Below, piece after piece: positions 9,090 to 16,991 of a DNA stretch of 42,116 nucleotides (within the stretch, counting starts at the first letter, position 1; every line of letters begins with the position of its first letter). A program made the translations under genes and the position numbers. The stretch is taken from NCBI GenBank assembly GCA_051648105.1, contig JBOFEN010000106.1, forward strand, positions 1 to 42,116. The letters run 5' to 3'. Below the pieces are notes generated by a model that was given only the letters and a program-made list of their open reading frames with translations, was not told the DNA's origin and ran no database searches. This stretch comes from UBA7332 sp051648105 (GTDB taxonomy: Bacteria > Bacteroidota > Bacteroidia > Bacteroidales > UBA7332).

Positions 9090-9097
9090 TACATTTG
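9090..9097 (+). promoter_or_regulatory. -7 promoter box of the nqr operon
   Basis: TACATTTG is a full match to TAnnTTTG, 32 bases before the nqrA ATG. No good -33 TTTG lies 18 bases upstream. It is the only such box seen in the operon's upstream region. Confidence 0.55.
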
Positions 9098-9129
9098 CGG
9101 GACTATTTCGAATTCTATTATCAAACTAT

Positions 9130-10485
9130 ATGGCAAATATGATCAAAATCAAAAAAGGCTTAGACATTAAGCTAAAGGGTCGTGCTGCTGAAACTATCGT
9201 TAAAACACCAAGAGCTGCTCTTTATGGGATCTCTCCAGACGATTTTCACGGCGTAGTCCCAAAGGTTGTGGTAAAGCCGGGTGACCGTGTTTTAGCAGGT
9301 TCGCCACTAATGGTGGACAAAAACTGTCCAGAAATTAAGTTTGTTTCGTTTGTAAGCGGTGAGGTTGTTGCTGTTAACCGTGGTGAGCGTCGCAAGGTGT
9401 TGGATATTCAGGTAAAGCCTGACCAAGATGGCGTAGAACAGATGAAGTTCGAAAGCATTGATTTAAGCAAGGCTTCGGCTGAGCAGATTAAGGCTTCTAT
9501 GCTTGAGATGGGTCTTTGGCCATTTATCAAACAGCGTCCTTACGATGTGATTGCAAATCCTAACGAGACTCCGAGAGACATTTTTGTTACAGGGTTTGAT
9601 TCAGCTCCTTTGGCTCCAAGCTACGATACTATTCTTAAAAAAGAGGAGATTGAGGAGCTTCAGGTTGGTTTGACTGCACTAACTAAGCTAACTACAGGTA
9701 AGGTTTATCTAGCTGTTCGTAGTGGAAGTGCTTTGGCAAACGTTAAGGGCGTTGAGGTTGTTATTGTTGATGGTCCTCACCCAGCTGGTAATGTAGGGGT
9801 TCAGATTCATAATATTTCACCAATTAATAAAGGTGAATCAGTTTGGACACTAAATGCTCTTGATTTATCTCTTATCGGTAAATCTCTTCGTAATGGAGCT
9901 TTAGCGTCTACTCGTAAGATCGCAATCGTAGGTTCAGAGGTAGCATCTCCTTGCTATACTGAGACAATTATTGGTTCTCAAATATCGCCACTAGTAGAGG
10001 GTAACCTTGTAAAGGGTGATTGTAATCTAAGATTTATTGCAGGTAACGTGTTGACAGGAAGAAAAGTTTCAACAAACAGCTTCTTGTCTCCATACGTACA
10101 TCAAATAACAGTAATCCCAGAGGGTGATGATGTTCATGAGATGTTTGGTTGGGCTGTGCCTGGATTTGATAAGATGAGTGCAAGCAAATCATACTTCTCT
10201 TGGTTGTTCCCTAATCGCGAGTACCGCATGGATGCTCGTATCCGTGGTGGGGTTAGAGCTATTATTATGTCTGGTGAGTATGATAATGTACTTCCAATGG
10301 ACATTCTTCCAGAGTTTCTTATCAAAGAGACACTAGCATTTAACATTGAGAAAATGGAGAATCTAGGTATCTATGAGGTGGCTCCAGAGGATTTCGCTCT
10401 ATGTGAGTTTGTTGATACTTCAAAACTTCCAATCCAGCATATCATCCGTACAGGTCTTGATCAGCTGAGAAAAGAGATGATTTAA
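9130..10485 (+). CDS. nqrA: Na+-translocating NADH:quinone reductase subunit A
   Basis: NqrA is the large cytoplasmic subunit of Na+-NQR, the pump that couples NADH oxidation by quinone to Na+ export. The 451-residue product begins MANMIKIKKGLDIKLKG, the characteristic NqrA start, and keeps conserved blocks such as GDRVLAGSPLMVDK, YDVIANPNETPRDIFVTGFDSAPLAP and HPAGNVGVQIHNISPI. The ATG at 9130 is used; an in-frame ATG at 9139 would give the more common MIKIKKG start. It is the first of six genes in the usual order A-F, separated from nqrB by 27 bases. Confidence 0.96.
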   Translation: MANMIKIKKGLDIKLKGRAAETIVKTPRAALYGISPDDFHGVVPKVVVKPGDRVLAGSPLMVDKNCPEIKFVSFVSGEVVAVNRGERRKVLDIQVKPDQDGVEQMKFESIDLSKASAEQIKASMLEMGLWPFIKQRPYDVIANPNETPRDIFVTGFDSAPLAPSYDTILKKEEIEELQVGLTALTKLTTGKVYLAVRSGSALANVKGVEVVIVDGPHPAGNVGVQIHNISPINKGESVWTLNALDLSLIGKSLRNGALASTRKIAIVGSEVASPCYTETIIGSQISPLVEGNLVKGDCNLRFIAGNVLTGRKVSTNSFLSPYVHQITVIPEGDDVHEMFGWAVPGFDKMSASKSYFSWLFPNREYRMDARIRGGVRAIIMSGEYDNVLPMDILPEFLIKETLAFNIEKMENLGIYEVAPEDFALCEFVDTSKLPIQHIIRTGLDQLRKEMI

Positions 10486-10512
10486 TTTTATAATGTTTAA
10501 ATACTTACGAGA

Positions 10513-11721
10513 TTGAAAGCTTTACGTAATTATATCGATAAGATTAAGCCCAACTTTCAAGAGGGCGGTAAGCTACACGCTTTCCATTCTGTCTTTGATG
10601 GGATTGAGACATTTCTGTTTGTCCCTAATGAGACTTCAAAAACAGGAGTTCATATTCACGATAGTATAGACTCAAAGCGTACTATGTCAGTAGTACTTTT
10701 GGCTCTAATGCCAGCACTTCTTTTTGGTATGTATAATGTTGGTTACCAGCATTACCTATCTATAGGAGAGCTTGCTTCAACAGACTTCTTGACTATCTTC
10801 CTTTATGGTCTACTAGCAGTTCTACCTAAGATCGTAGTTTCTTATGGTGTTGGATTGGGTATAGAGTTTGTTATTGCGCAGTGGAAAAAGCATGAGATAC
10901 AAGAGGGATTCTTGGTTTCTGGTATGTTGATCCCTATGATTGTGCCAATAGATACTCCTCTATGGATGATCGCAATTGCAACTGCATTTGCTGTAGTCTT
11001 TGCAAAAGAGATCTTTGGTGGAACTGGTATGAATATCTTTAATGTGGCATTGATCACTCGTGCATTCCTTTTCTTTGCATATCCAGGTAAGATGTCTGGA
11101 GACACTGTTTGGGTTCGCACAGAAGATACATTTGGTATGGGAGCTGGACAAGTTGTTGATGGATTCACAGGAGCTACTCCTCTAGGTCAGATTGCTACGG
11201 CTCCAAATACAGAGGCAGTTGTTACTGATATCGTAGGTAATAGCATCTCGACAATGGACTATTTTATTGGTTTGATACCAGGTTCTATTGGTGAGACATC
11301 TACATTGGCTATCCTTATTGGTGCTGTTATCTTGATGTTGAGCGGTATTGGTAGCTGGAAAACTATTGTATCTACATTCATCGGAGGATTCGCAATTACT
11401 TCACTTTTCAACCTTTTCCCTTCGACAGCTGGTTTGGCTCTTTCGCCAATAGACCAAATCTGTTTGGGCGGTTTTGCTTTTGGTGCTGTATTCATGGCTA
11501 CAGATCCTGTAACTTCAGCTCGTACTGAAACAGGTAAATATATCTATGGCTTCTTGGTTGGTGCAATTGCAATGCTTGTACGTGTTGTAAACCCGGGTTA
11601 CCCAGAGGGTATGATGCTTGCTATTTTGTTGATGAACGTGTTTGCACCACTTATTGACCACTACGTAGTAGAGTCAAACATCAGCAGAAGATTGAAGAGA
11701 TCAAAAGTAACGAATGCTTAA
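10513..11721 (+). CDS. nqrB: Na+-NQR subunit B (flavinylated membrane subunit)
   Basis: NqrB is a polytopic inner-membrane subunit that forms much of the Na+ pathway and carries a covalently bound FMN. The 402-residue product starts MKALRNYIDKIKPNFQEGGK, typical of the family, but the start codon is TTG; no in-frame ATG nearby gives that N-terminus. The flavinylation motif DGFTGAT is at 216-222, with Thr222 the expected FMN attachment site. About nine to ten membrane helices are visible. The ApbE flavin transferase needed for modification is not in this window. Confidence 0.96.
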   Translation: MKALRNYIDKIKPNFQEGGKLHAFHSVFDGIETFLFVPNETSKTGVHIHDSIDSKRTMSVVLLALMPALLFGMYNVGYQHYLSIGELASTDFLTIFLYGLLAVLPKIVVSYGVGLGIEFVIAQWKKHEIQEGFLVSGMLIPMIVPIDTPLWMIAIATAFAVVFAKEIFGGTGMNIFNVALITRAFLFFAYPGKMSGDTVWVRTEDTFGMGAGQVVDGFTGATPLGQIATAPNTEAVVTDIVGNSISTMDYFIGLIPGSIGETSTLAILIGAVILMLSGIGSWKTIVSTFIGGFAITSLFNLFPSTAGLALSPIDQICLGGFAFGAVFMATDPVTSARTETGKYIYGFLVGAIAMLVRVVNPGYPEGMMLAILLMNVFAPLIDHYVVESNISRRLKRSKVTNA

Positions 11722-11733
11722 TGACTTGAAGTT

Positions 11734-12456
11734 ATGAATAGACAAAGTAATAGTTATACAGTAATCTACTCTACTGTAATGGTAGTAGTAGTGGCTGCTG
11801 TTTTGGCTTTCACAGCTTTGAGCTTGAAAGATAAGCAGACCAAGAATGTTGAGATCGACAAGAAGATTCAGATATTGAACTCTATCAAAGTAGCTTCAAC
11901 TGCAAAAGATGCAGAGGTTCTATATGATAAATATATCAAAGAGTCATTTGTTGTTAACTCAAAAGGTGAGAAGATAAGCTCTGAGTCAGATAAAGCTGCG
12001 GCATTTAACGTTAATGTTCCAGCTGAAGTAAAAAGCCATGTAGGTGAGTTGCGTAATGATCGCAAACTTCCTGTATATGTAGCTAGCTTAGAGGATGGTT
12101 CTACTAAGTATATTTTCCCTATGAGTGGTGCTGGCCTTTGGGGTCCAATCTGGGGTTATGTATCATTGAATGATGATAGAAACACAGTTTTTGGGGCATA
12201 CTTCTCACACAAAGGAGAGACTCCTGGGCTTGGTGCAGAGATCGAGAAAGATTTCTTCTATAACCAATTTGCAGGTAAAGTTCTTTTCAAAAATGGCGAG
12301 TTTAAATCTATCGCTGTAGAGAAAAAGGGACAGAAGTCTTTGACAGGTGCAGACCAAGTAGATGCTATCTCCGGAGGGACTATAACAAGTAAAGGTGTTG
12401 ACGCTATGTTGATGGATTGTCTTGCTCCTTATGCACAATTTCTTATAAACAAATAA
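11734..12456 (+). CDS. nqrC: Na+-NQR subunit C (flavinylated periplasmic subunit)
   Basis: NqrC has one N-terminal membrane helix (about residues 9-30) and a periplasmic FMN-binding domain. The 240-residue product contains the conserved SGAGLWGPIWGYVSL stretch (131-145), GETPGLGAEI (161-170) and the flavinylation motif at 210-217. There the usual SGAT reads SGGT, with Thr216 the expected site of covalent FMN attachment. The gene begins 12 bases after nqrB, and the next gene starts 11 bases after its stop. Confidence 0.95.
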   Translation: MNRQSNSYTVIYSTVMVVVVAAVLAFTALSLKDKQTKNVEIDKKIQILNSIKVASTAKDAEVLYDKYIKESFVVNSKGEKISSESDKAAAFNVNVPAEVKSHVGELRNDRKLPVYVASLEDGSTKYIFPMSGAGLWGPIWGYVSLNDDRNTVFGAYFSHKGETPGLGAEIEKDFFYNQFAGKVLFKNGEFKSIAVEKKGQKSLTGADQVDAISGGTITSKGVDAMLMDCLAPYAQFLINK

Positions 12457-12467
12457 TTATTCTAATC

Positions 12468-13097
12468 ATGAGTTTATTGTCTAAAAAACATAAGGAGATT
12501 CTACTAGGCCCTCTATCTAGTAACAACCCTGTGATTGTTCAGGTACTAGGTATCTGTTCCGCTCTTGCTGTTACAGCAAAACTAGAGCCAGCTTTAGTTA
12601 TGTCTCTTTCGGTAATGGCAGTACTTGCATTTGCAAACGTTATTATCTCATTGATGCGAAACACTATTCCAAATAGGATTCGTATTATTGTTCAGCTTGT
12701 TGTTGTTGCAGCTCTAGTTATCATTGTTGACCAGGTGTTGAAAGCTTACGCTTATGATGTGAGCAAGCAGCTATCAGTTTTTGTTGGTCTTATCATTACT
12801 AACTGTATTTTGATGGGTCGACTAGAGGCTTTTGCTTTGGCTAATGGTCCTTGGGAGTCTTTCCTTGATGGTGTAGGTAACGGACTTGGTTACTCAATCA
12901 TCTTGGTTATTGTTGCTTTCTTCCGCGAGCTTCTTGGTTCAGGTACTCTGTTTGGTGTACAAGTTATACCACAAGCATTGTACGATCTTGGTTACGAGAA
13001 CAACGGTTTGATGATCCTGCCTCCAATGGCTTTGATCACAACAGGTGTAATCATATGGGTTCAGAGAGCTAAGAACAAAGATTTGCAAGAGAAGTAA
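12468..13097 (+). CDS. nqrD: Na+-NQR subunit D
   Basis: NqrD and NqrE are homologous six-helix membrane subunits of opposite topology that sit at the core of the pump and, in structures of the complex, bind an iron centre between them. The product has 209 residues, beginning MSLLSKKHKEILLGPLSSNNP at the ATG at 12468. The open frame extends upstream to 12417 inside nqrC, but those 17 residues are not NqrD-like. Conserved features include NCILMGRLEAFALANGPWESFLDGVGNGLGY in the middle and FFRELLGSGTLFG, both typical of NqrD/RnfE. Confidence 0.96.
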   Translation: MSLLSKKHKEILLGPLSSNNPVIVQVLGICSALAVTAKLEPALVMSLSVMAVLAFANVIISLMRNTIPNRIRIIVQLVVVAALVIIVDQVLKAYAYDVSKQLSVFVGLIITNCILMGRLEAFALANGPWESFLDGVGNGLGYSIILVIVAFFRELLGSGTLFGVQVIPQALYDLGYENNGLMILPPMALITTGVIIWVQRAKNKDLQEK

Positions 13098-13125
13098 ATT
13101 GTAACACACAAAAAACAGATTGAAC

Positions 13126-13740
13126 ATGGAATGGTTTAATATATTTATAAAAGCAATCTTCATCGACAACATGGTGTTTGCATACTTCTTGGGTATGTGT
13201 TCTTACCTTGCTGTATCGAAGAGTGTGAAAACAGCAATGGGGCTTGGTCTTGCCGTTACGTTCGTATTGGCTATCACCCTACCAGTTAACTACCTATTGG
13301 AGAACTTCGTTCTAAAAGCAGGAGCAATGTCTTGGCTTGGAGAGGGATTTGCAGATGTAGATCTTAGCTTCTTGAGCTTTATTATGTTCATTGCCGTTAT
13401 TGCTTCAATGGTACAGTTAGTAGAGATGGTTGTTGAGAAATTTGCACCAGCACTATACGCATCACTAGGTATCTTCCTTCCTCTTATTGCAGTAAACTGT
13501 GCTATCCTTGGTGGATCACTATTTATGCAAGAGAAGGCATTCGCTAATATTGGTGAGGCTACTGCTTATGGAGTAGGTTCTGGTATTGGTTGGTTGCTTG
13601 CTATCATTGGTATTGCAGCAATCCGTGAGAAGCTTACCTATTCAGATGTACCAAAGCCACTAAAAGGATTAGGTATTACATTTATTGTAACAGGTTTGAT
13701 GGGGATAGCCTTCATGAGCTTCTTAGGAATCAAACTATAA
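13126..13740 (+). CDS. nqrE: Na+-NQR subunit E
   Basis: A 204-residue six-helix membrane subunit, partner of NqrD. It starts MEWFNIFIKAIFIDNMVFAYFLGMC at the ATG at 13126; a TTG two codons upstream is in frame but less likely. The pattern FxDNMxFAxFLGMCSYLAVSK and the later NCAILGGSLFMQEK and GIGWLLAIIGIAAIREKL are NqrE/RnfA signatures, including the conserved cysteine that helps coordinate iron in the homologues. It lies 28 bases after nqrD and 27 bases before nqrF. Confidence 0.96.
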   Translation: MEWFNIFIKAIFIDNMVFAYFLGMCSYLAVSKSVKTAMGLGLAVTFVLAITLPVNYLLENFVLKAGAMSWLGEGFADVDLSFLSFIMFIAVIASMVQLVEMVVEKFAPALYASLGIFLPLIAVNCAILGGSLFMQEKAFANIGEATAYGVGSGIGWLLAIIGIAAIREKLTYSDVPKPLKGLGITFIVTGLMGIAFMSFLGIKL

Positions 13741-13767
13741 TCAAATAGACTAATAAAAGAGTAAAGT

Positions 13768-15030
13768 ATGATATTATTAGCGATAGACGGACTTACGATT
13801 GCCGCTGCCGTTGGAGTATTCCTTTTTGTAGTACTTCTTTTGGTAGCAATGTTGTTGTTCGCAAAGAAAAAGCTCACACCAGAGGGCAATGTAAAGATTG
13901 TAGTTAATGGTGAGAAAGAGTTCGAGTCAGAGATGGGAGGCACAGTTCTAGGCATGCTTCAAAGTAATGGAATCTTCTTATCATCTGCTTGTGGTGGTGG
14001 TGGTAGCTGTGGTCAGTGCCGCTGTCAAGTACCTGAGGGGGGTGGTGAGATCCTTCCAACTGAGGTTGGTTTCTTCTCTCGTAAGCAGATAGGCGACAAA
14101 TGGCGTCTTGCTTGCCAAACGAAAGTGAAGAGCGATATGACAATCGAAGTGCCAGAAGAGGTATTTGGTGTTAAGGAGTGGGAGTGTGAGGTTGTTTCAA
14201 ACCACAACGTTGCTACCTTCATCAAGGAGTTTGTTGTTAAGCTTCCTGAAGGAGAAGTTCTTGACTTCAAACCAGGTTCATATATACAGATCAATGTACC
14301 TAAATACTCAATCAAATTCTCTGACTTCGATATTGAACCAGAGTATAGAGACGAGTGGGACAAGTACAAGATGTGGGATATTGAGTGTGTTAACGACGAG
14401 GAGACTATCCGTGCATACTCAATGGCTAACCACCCAGCAGAGGGTAACATCGTGATGCTAAACATCCGTATTGCTACACCTCCGTTCGACAGAGCAACAG
14501 GTGGATGGGCTAAAGGTATCAAGCCAGGTATCTGTTCATCATTCATCTACTCATTGAAACCAGGCGACAAGGTGACTGTATCGGGTCCTTACGGTGACTT
14601 CCACATTCTTGACACTAAGCGCGAGATGCTTTATGTTGGTGGTGGTGCAGGTATGGCTCCACTTAGATCTCACCTTCTTCACCTTCTTCAAACTCTTAAG
14701 ACAACAGACCGTACAATCAGCTACTGGTATGGTGCAAGATCTAAGAGAGAGATATTCTACGAAGAGGACTTCAGAGCACTTGAGAGAGAATACCCTAACT
14801 TCAAGTTCCACATCGCTCTTTCTGAGCCACAGAAAGAGGACAACTGGACAGGTTACGTAGGATTCATTCACCAAGTAATCCAAGATGAGTATCTTGCTAA
14901 GCACGAAGCTCCAGAAGACATTGAGTACTACATGTGTGGTCCTGGTCCTATGGCGAAAGCTGTTGAGCAGATGCTTTGGAACCAAGGTGTACCTCGTGAG
15001 ATGTTGATGTTCGATGATTTCGGAGCATAA
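13768..15030 (+). CDS. nqrF: Na+-NQR subunit F (NADH-oxidising, 2Fe-2S and FAD)
   Basis: NqrF is the electron entry point: it oxidises NADH with FAD and passes electrons through a 2Fe-2S cluster. The 420-residue product has an N-terminal membrane anchor (about residues 8-32), then a ferredoxin domain with cluster ligands Cys75, Cys81, Cys84 and Cys116 (CGGGGSCGQC and RLACQ). The FAD site RAYSMAN is at 215-221 and the NADH-binding glycine motif GGGAGMAPLRS is at 291-301. The C-terminus, CGPGPMAKAVEQML and FDDFGA, is complete. Last gene of the operon, followed by a terminator at 15071-15100. Confidence 0.97.
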   Translation: MILLAIDGLTIAAAVGVFLFVVLLLVAMLLFAKKKLTPEGNVKIVVNGEKEFESEMGGTVLGMLQSNGIFLSSACGGGGSCGQCRCQVPEGGGEILPTEVGFFSRKQIGDKWRLACQTKVKSDMTIEVPEEVFGVKEWECEVVSNHNVATFIKEFVVKLPEGEVLDFKPGSYIQINVPKYSIKFSDFDIEPEYRDEWDKYKMWDIECVNDEETIRAYSMANHPAEGNIVMLNIRIATPPFDRATGGWAKGIKPGICSSFIYSLKPGDKVTVSGPYGDFHILDTKREMLYVGGGAGMAPLRSHLLHLLQTLKTTDRTISYWYGARSKREIFYEEDFRALEREYPNFKFHIALSEPQKEDNWTGYVGFIHQVIQDEYLAKHEAPEDIEYYMCGPGPMAKAVEQMLWNQGVPREMLMFDDFGA

Positions 15031-15070
15031 TACTTCACGCCTAACATTTAGGTGAAAGAGATAATGCAAA

Positions 15071-15104
15071 GGCCGCTAACCTATTTTTAGGTTAGCGGTC
15101 TTTT
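15071..15104 (+). terminator. terminator of the nqr operon
   Basis: Positions 15071-15083 pair with 15088-15100 over 13 bp (one G-T wobble) around a TTTT loop, followed by TTTT at 15101-15104. It sits 40 bases after the nqrF stop. Confidence 0.85.
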
Positions 15105-15251
15105 CTATTATAAGATATCTTATAGACACCATTTAGATATTTGCCATCGAGCAATCTAATCAATCAATAGATATTACGTTAGCTATCCATGAATAGACTA
15201 TTTACATTGCTTGCGAACTATTAGATAACCCAAGTATCCATCCCACAAATA

Positions 15252-15303
15252 TTAAGTATGCCCCTTTATGGATTAATCGTAATCCATAAAGGGGCATACT
15301 TAA
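15252..15303. terminator. 24-bp perfect hairpin between convergent genes
   Basis: 15252-15275 and 15280-15303 are perfect inverted repeats around an ATCG loop, 18 bases beyond the helicase stop. It probably ends the minus-strand helicase transcript, although the T tract on that strand is poor (AATATTTG). It lies 150 bases after the nqr terminator. Confidence 0.65.
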
Positions 15304-15320
15304 ATATCAAAGGTGATCAA

Positions 15321-16514
15321 TTAAGATCTCTCACGTATCTTACCAATTGAAGAAGCAGAGTTCCTTGCCTCACCCTTTTCGCGCTGAGCATAAGAGAAAG
15401 GATGCTGTTCAACAATCTTCATCTTTGACTTACCAACTAGCTTCTTAATAGGCTTCAAGAATCTAAGCTCAGCATTACTACAAAGAGATATTGCCTCACC
15501 CGAAGCACCAGCCCTAGCCGTACGCCCAACTCTGTGCATATAAGTTTCAGCCTCATTAGGAAGTTCGAAGTTTATCACCCACTCAAGCTCAGGAATGTCA
15601 ATACCCCTAGCAGCAAGATCAGTAGATACAAGTATCTTCACCCTACCCGAACGGAAATCCCTAAATACCAACTCACGATCCATCTGCTCCTTGTCGCCAT
15701 GCAAAGCAGAGGCATCCAGTCCAGCCCTATAAAGGTCAGAGGCTACCTTCTCTGCGTCATATTTAGTACGAACAAAGACAATGGCCCTCTCTATACCCAT
15801 CTCCTTTATTAGATGTTTGAGCAGGTTCATCTTATTCTGTTTATCCACATAGTAAATGGTGTGAGCAATATCAGGAGCCGAACTCTTATCACTCACTAAG
15901 TCTATACGCTTAGCACCCTTTAGAAGCTCTTTGGCCAGATCCTCAGTGTCGGAAAGAAGCGTAGCAGAGAAGAGAGCTGTTTGGCGTTTGCGTGGGAGAA
16001 ATCTCACGATCTTCCTTATTGTACCAATGAATCCCATATCCAAAAGCCTATCACCCTCATCAACTACAAACATTTGGATTGATGACAAGTTGATAATTTT
16101 CTCTTGTACAAGATGCAAAAGCCTACCCGGAGTAGCTATGACTAAGTCCAATGATCGCCCACTCATAAAGATCTGCTCCTCCACAGACTCACCCCCTATG
16201 ATGACACCATGCTTTATATCATTATATCTACACAAACTCTCCACCTCACGCCCAATCTGAATGGCCAACTCCCTTGTAGGAGCAAGTATCAAAGCCTTCA
16301 CACCACGTCTTCCACTTCGAAGAAGTATTCTACTTAATATAGGAAGCAGGAACGCAATAGTCTTACCCGTACCCGTTGGAGCACAAGCCAAGAGATCACC
16401 ACCATCAAAGAGTATAGGCATAGCCCCCTCTTGGATTGGAGTCATCTCAGATATTCCACCCTCGGCCAAAGCCTTTTTTAGCGAATCATCTATCTGTAAA
16501 GTATCAATTTTCAT
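15321..16514 (-). CDS. DEAD-box ATP-dependent RNA helicase (motif II reads DEGD)
   Basis: A 397-residue RhlE-like RNA helicase, expected to remodel RNA or ribonucleoprotein in the cytoplasm. Motifs in order: Q motif TPIQEGAMP (Gln28), Walker A APTGTGKT (45-52), PTRELA (79-84), TPGR (128-131), motif II DEGD (152-155), SAT (183-185), HGDKEQ (272-277), ARGID (302-306) and HRVGRTAR (327-334). The C-terminal tail after the helicase core is short and basic. Motif II has Gly in place of the usual Ala; the Asp and Glu that coordinate Mg-ATP are kept, so activity is plausible. The TACCTTTG box at 16520-16527 lies five bases before the ATG, which implies a leaderless or nearly leaderless mRNA. Confidence 0.93.
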   Translation of the reverse strand: MKIDTLQIDDSLKKALAEGGISEMTPIQEGAMPILFDGGDLLACAPTGTGKTIAFLLPILSRILLRSGRRGVKALILAPTRELAIQIGREVESLCRYNDIKHGVIIGGESVEEQIFMSGRSLDLVIATPGRLLHLVQEKIINLSSIQMFVVDEGDRLLDMGFIGTIRKIVRFLPRKRQTALFSATLLSDTEDLAKELLKGAKRIDLVSDKSSAPDIAHTIYYVDKQNKMNLLKHLIKEMGIERAIVFVRTKYDAEKVASDLYRAGLDASALHGDKEQMDRELVFRDFRSGRVKILVSTDLAARGIDIPELEWVINFELPNEAETYMHRVGRTARAGASGEAISLCSNAELRFLKPIKKLVGKSKMKIVEQHPFSYAQREKGEARNSASSIGKIRERS

Positions 16515-16519
16515 AACTG

Positions 16520-16527
16520 CAAAGGTA
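16520..16527 (-). promoter_or_regulatory. -7 box of the helicase gene
   Basis: On the minus strand this reads TACCTTTG, a full match to TAnnTTTG. Only five bases separate it from the ATG at 16514, so transcription would begin at about the start codon. No TTTG is seen 18 bases upstream. Confidence 0.5.
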
Positions 16528-16548
16528 GGTAAAGTTCTTCTATTCGAT

Positions 16549-16556
16549 TACCTTTG
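16549..16556 (+). promoter_or_regulatory. -7 box of the FKBP/DUF2293 pair
   Basis: TACCTTTG on the plus strand, the mirror image of the helicase box 21 bases to its left. It ends 29 bases before the FKBP start codon. No clear -33 element. Confidence 0.5.
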
Positions 16557-16585
16557 ATGGTCGAATCACAATAATATTAGCAGAG

Positions 16586-16987
16586 ATGAAAGCGAAATAC
16601 AAAGAGTATGCAGATGCCAACAGTAAGTTCTTAGAGGATAATGCCCAACAACCCAACATTAAAGTGCTACCTTGTGGTGTGCAATATAGAGTGATTAAAG
16701 AGGGAGAAGGCCCTACTCCAACCGCTCAATCCATCGTTCAGGTCTTCTACAAAGGCAAGATGATCAATGGCAAACAGTTTGACTCCAACCTCGGAGATGG
16801 GTTCCCTGCTGTCTTTAGAGTGCGTGAGGTGATTACCGGTTGGCAAGAGGCACTCAAGCAGATGAGTGTGGGATCAAAGTGGGAGATCTTCATTCCTGCA
16901 CATCTCGGTTATGGTGGTGAGGCTGCAGGTATTATCAAGAAGTATTCAACTCTTATCTTCGAGGTCGAACTTGTAGGCATATCTTAG
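16586..16987 (+). CDS. FKBP-type peptidyl-prolyl cis-trans isomerase
   Basis: A 133-residue single-domain FKBP, which speeds cis-trans isomerisation of prolyl peptide bonds and may act as a folding helper. Family features are VQVFYKGKMINGKQFDSN (conserved Tyr and FDS), VITGWQEALKQM (active-site Trp), HLGYGGEAA and LIFEVELVGI. No signal peptide or lipobox is present, so it appears cytoplasmic, unlike many FkpA/Mip-type Bacteroidetes proteins. The ~30-residue N-terminal helix (KYKEYADANSKFLEDNAQQP) resembles the shortened dimerisation helix of such proteins. A DUF2293 gene follows after four bases, so the two are probably cotranscribed. Confidence 0.92.
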   Translation: MKAKYKEYADANSKFLEDNAQQPNIKVLPCGVQYRVIKEGEGPTPTAQSIVQVFYKGKMINGKQFDSNLGDGFPAVFRVREVITGWQEALKQMSVGSKWEIFIPAHLGYGGEAAGIIKKYSTLIFEVELVGIS

Positions 16988-16991
16988 AAGA

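Larger units (their letters stand above)
8726..9129. other. intergenic region before the nqr operon
   Basis: This 404-base AT-rich stretch carries the PBP terminator at its left end and the nqr promoter box at its right end. Between them is a small imperfect hairpin (TGCCTCA at 8950-8956 with TGAGGCA at 8966-8972). No coding frame was found. Confidence 0.6.

Noticed and set aside
12417..12467. upstream extension of nqrD
   Set aside because: The added residues overlap nqrC and do not match NqrD; the family start is at 12468.
14551..15069. 172-codon minus-strand frame inside nqrF
   Set aside because: Antisense to a gene with intact Fe-S, FAD and NADH motifs; no homology pattern of its own.
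15252..15303. insertion-sequence end or transposon inverted repeat
   Set aside because: The inverted arms are only four bases apart and lie between convergent genes, which fits a terminator hairpin; no transposase is nearby.
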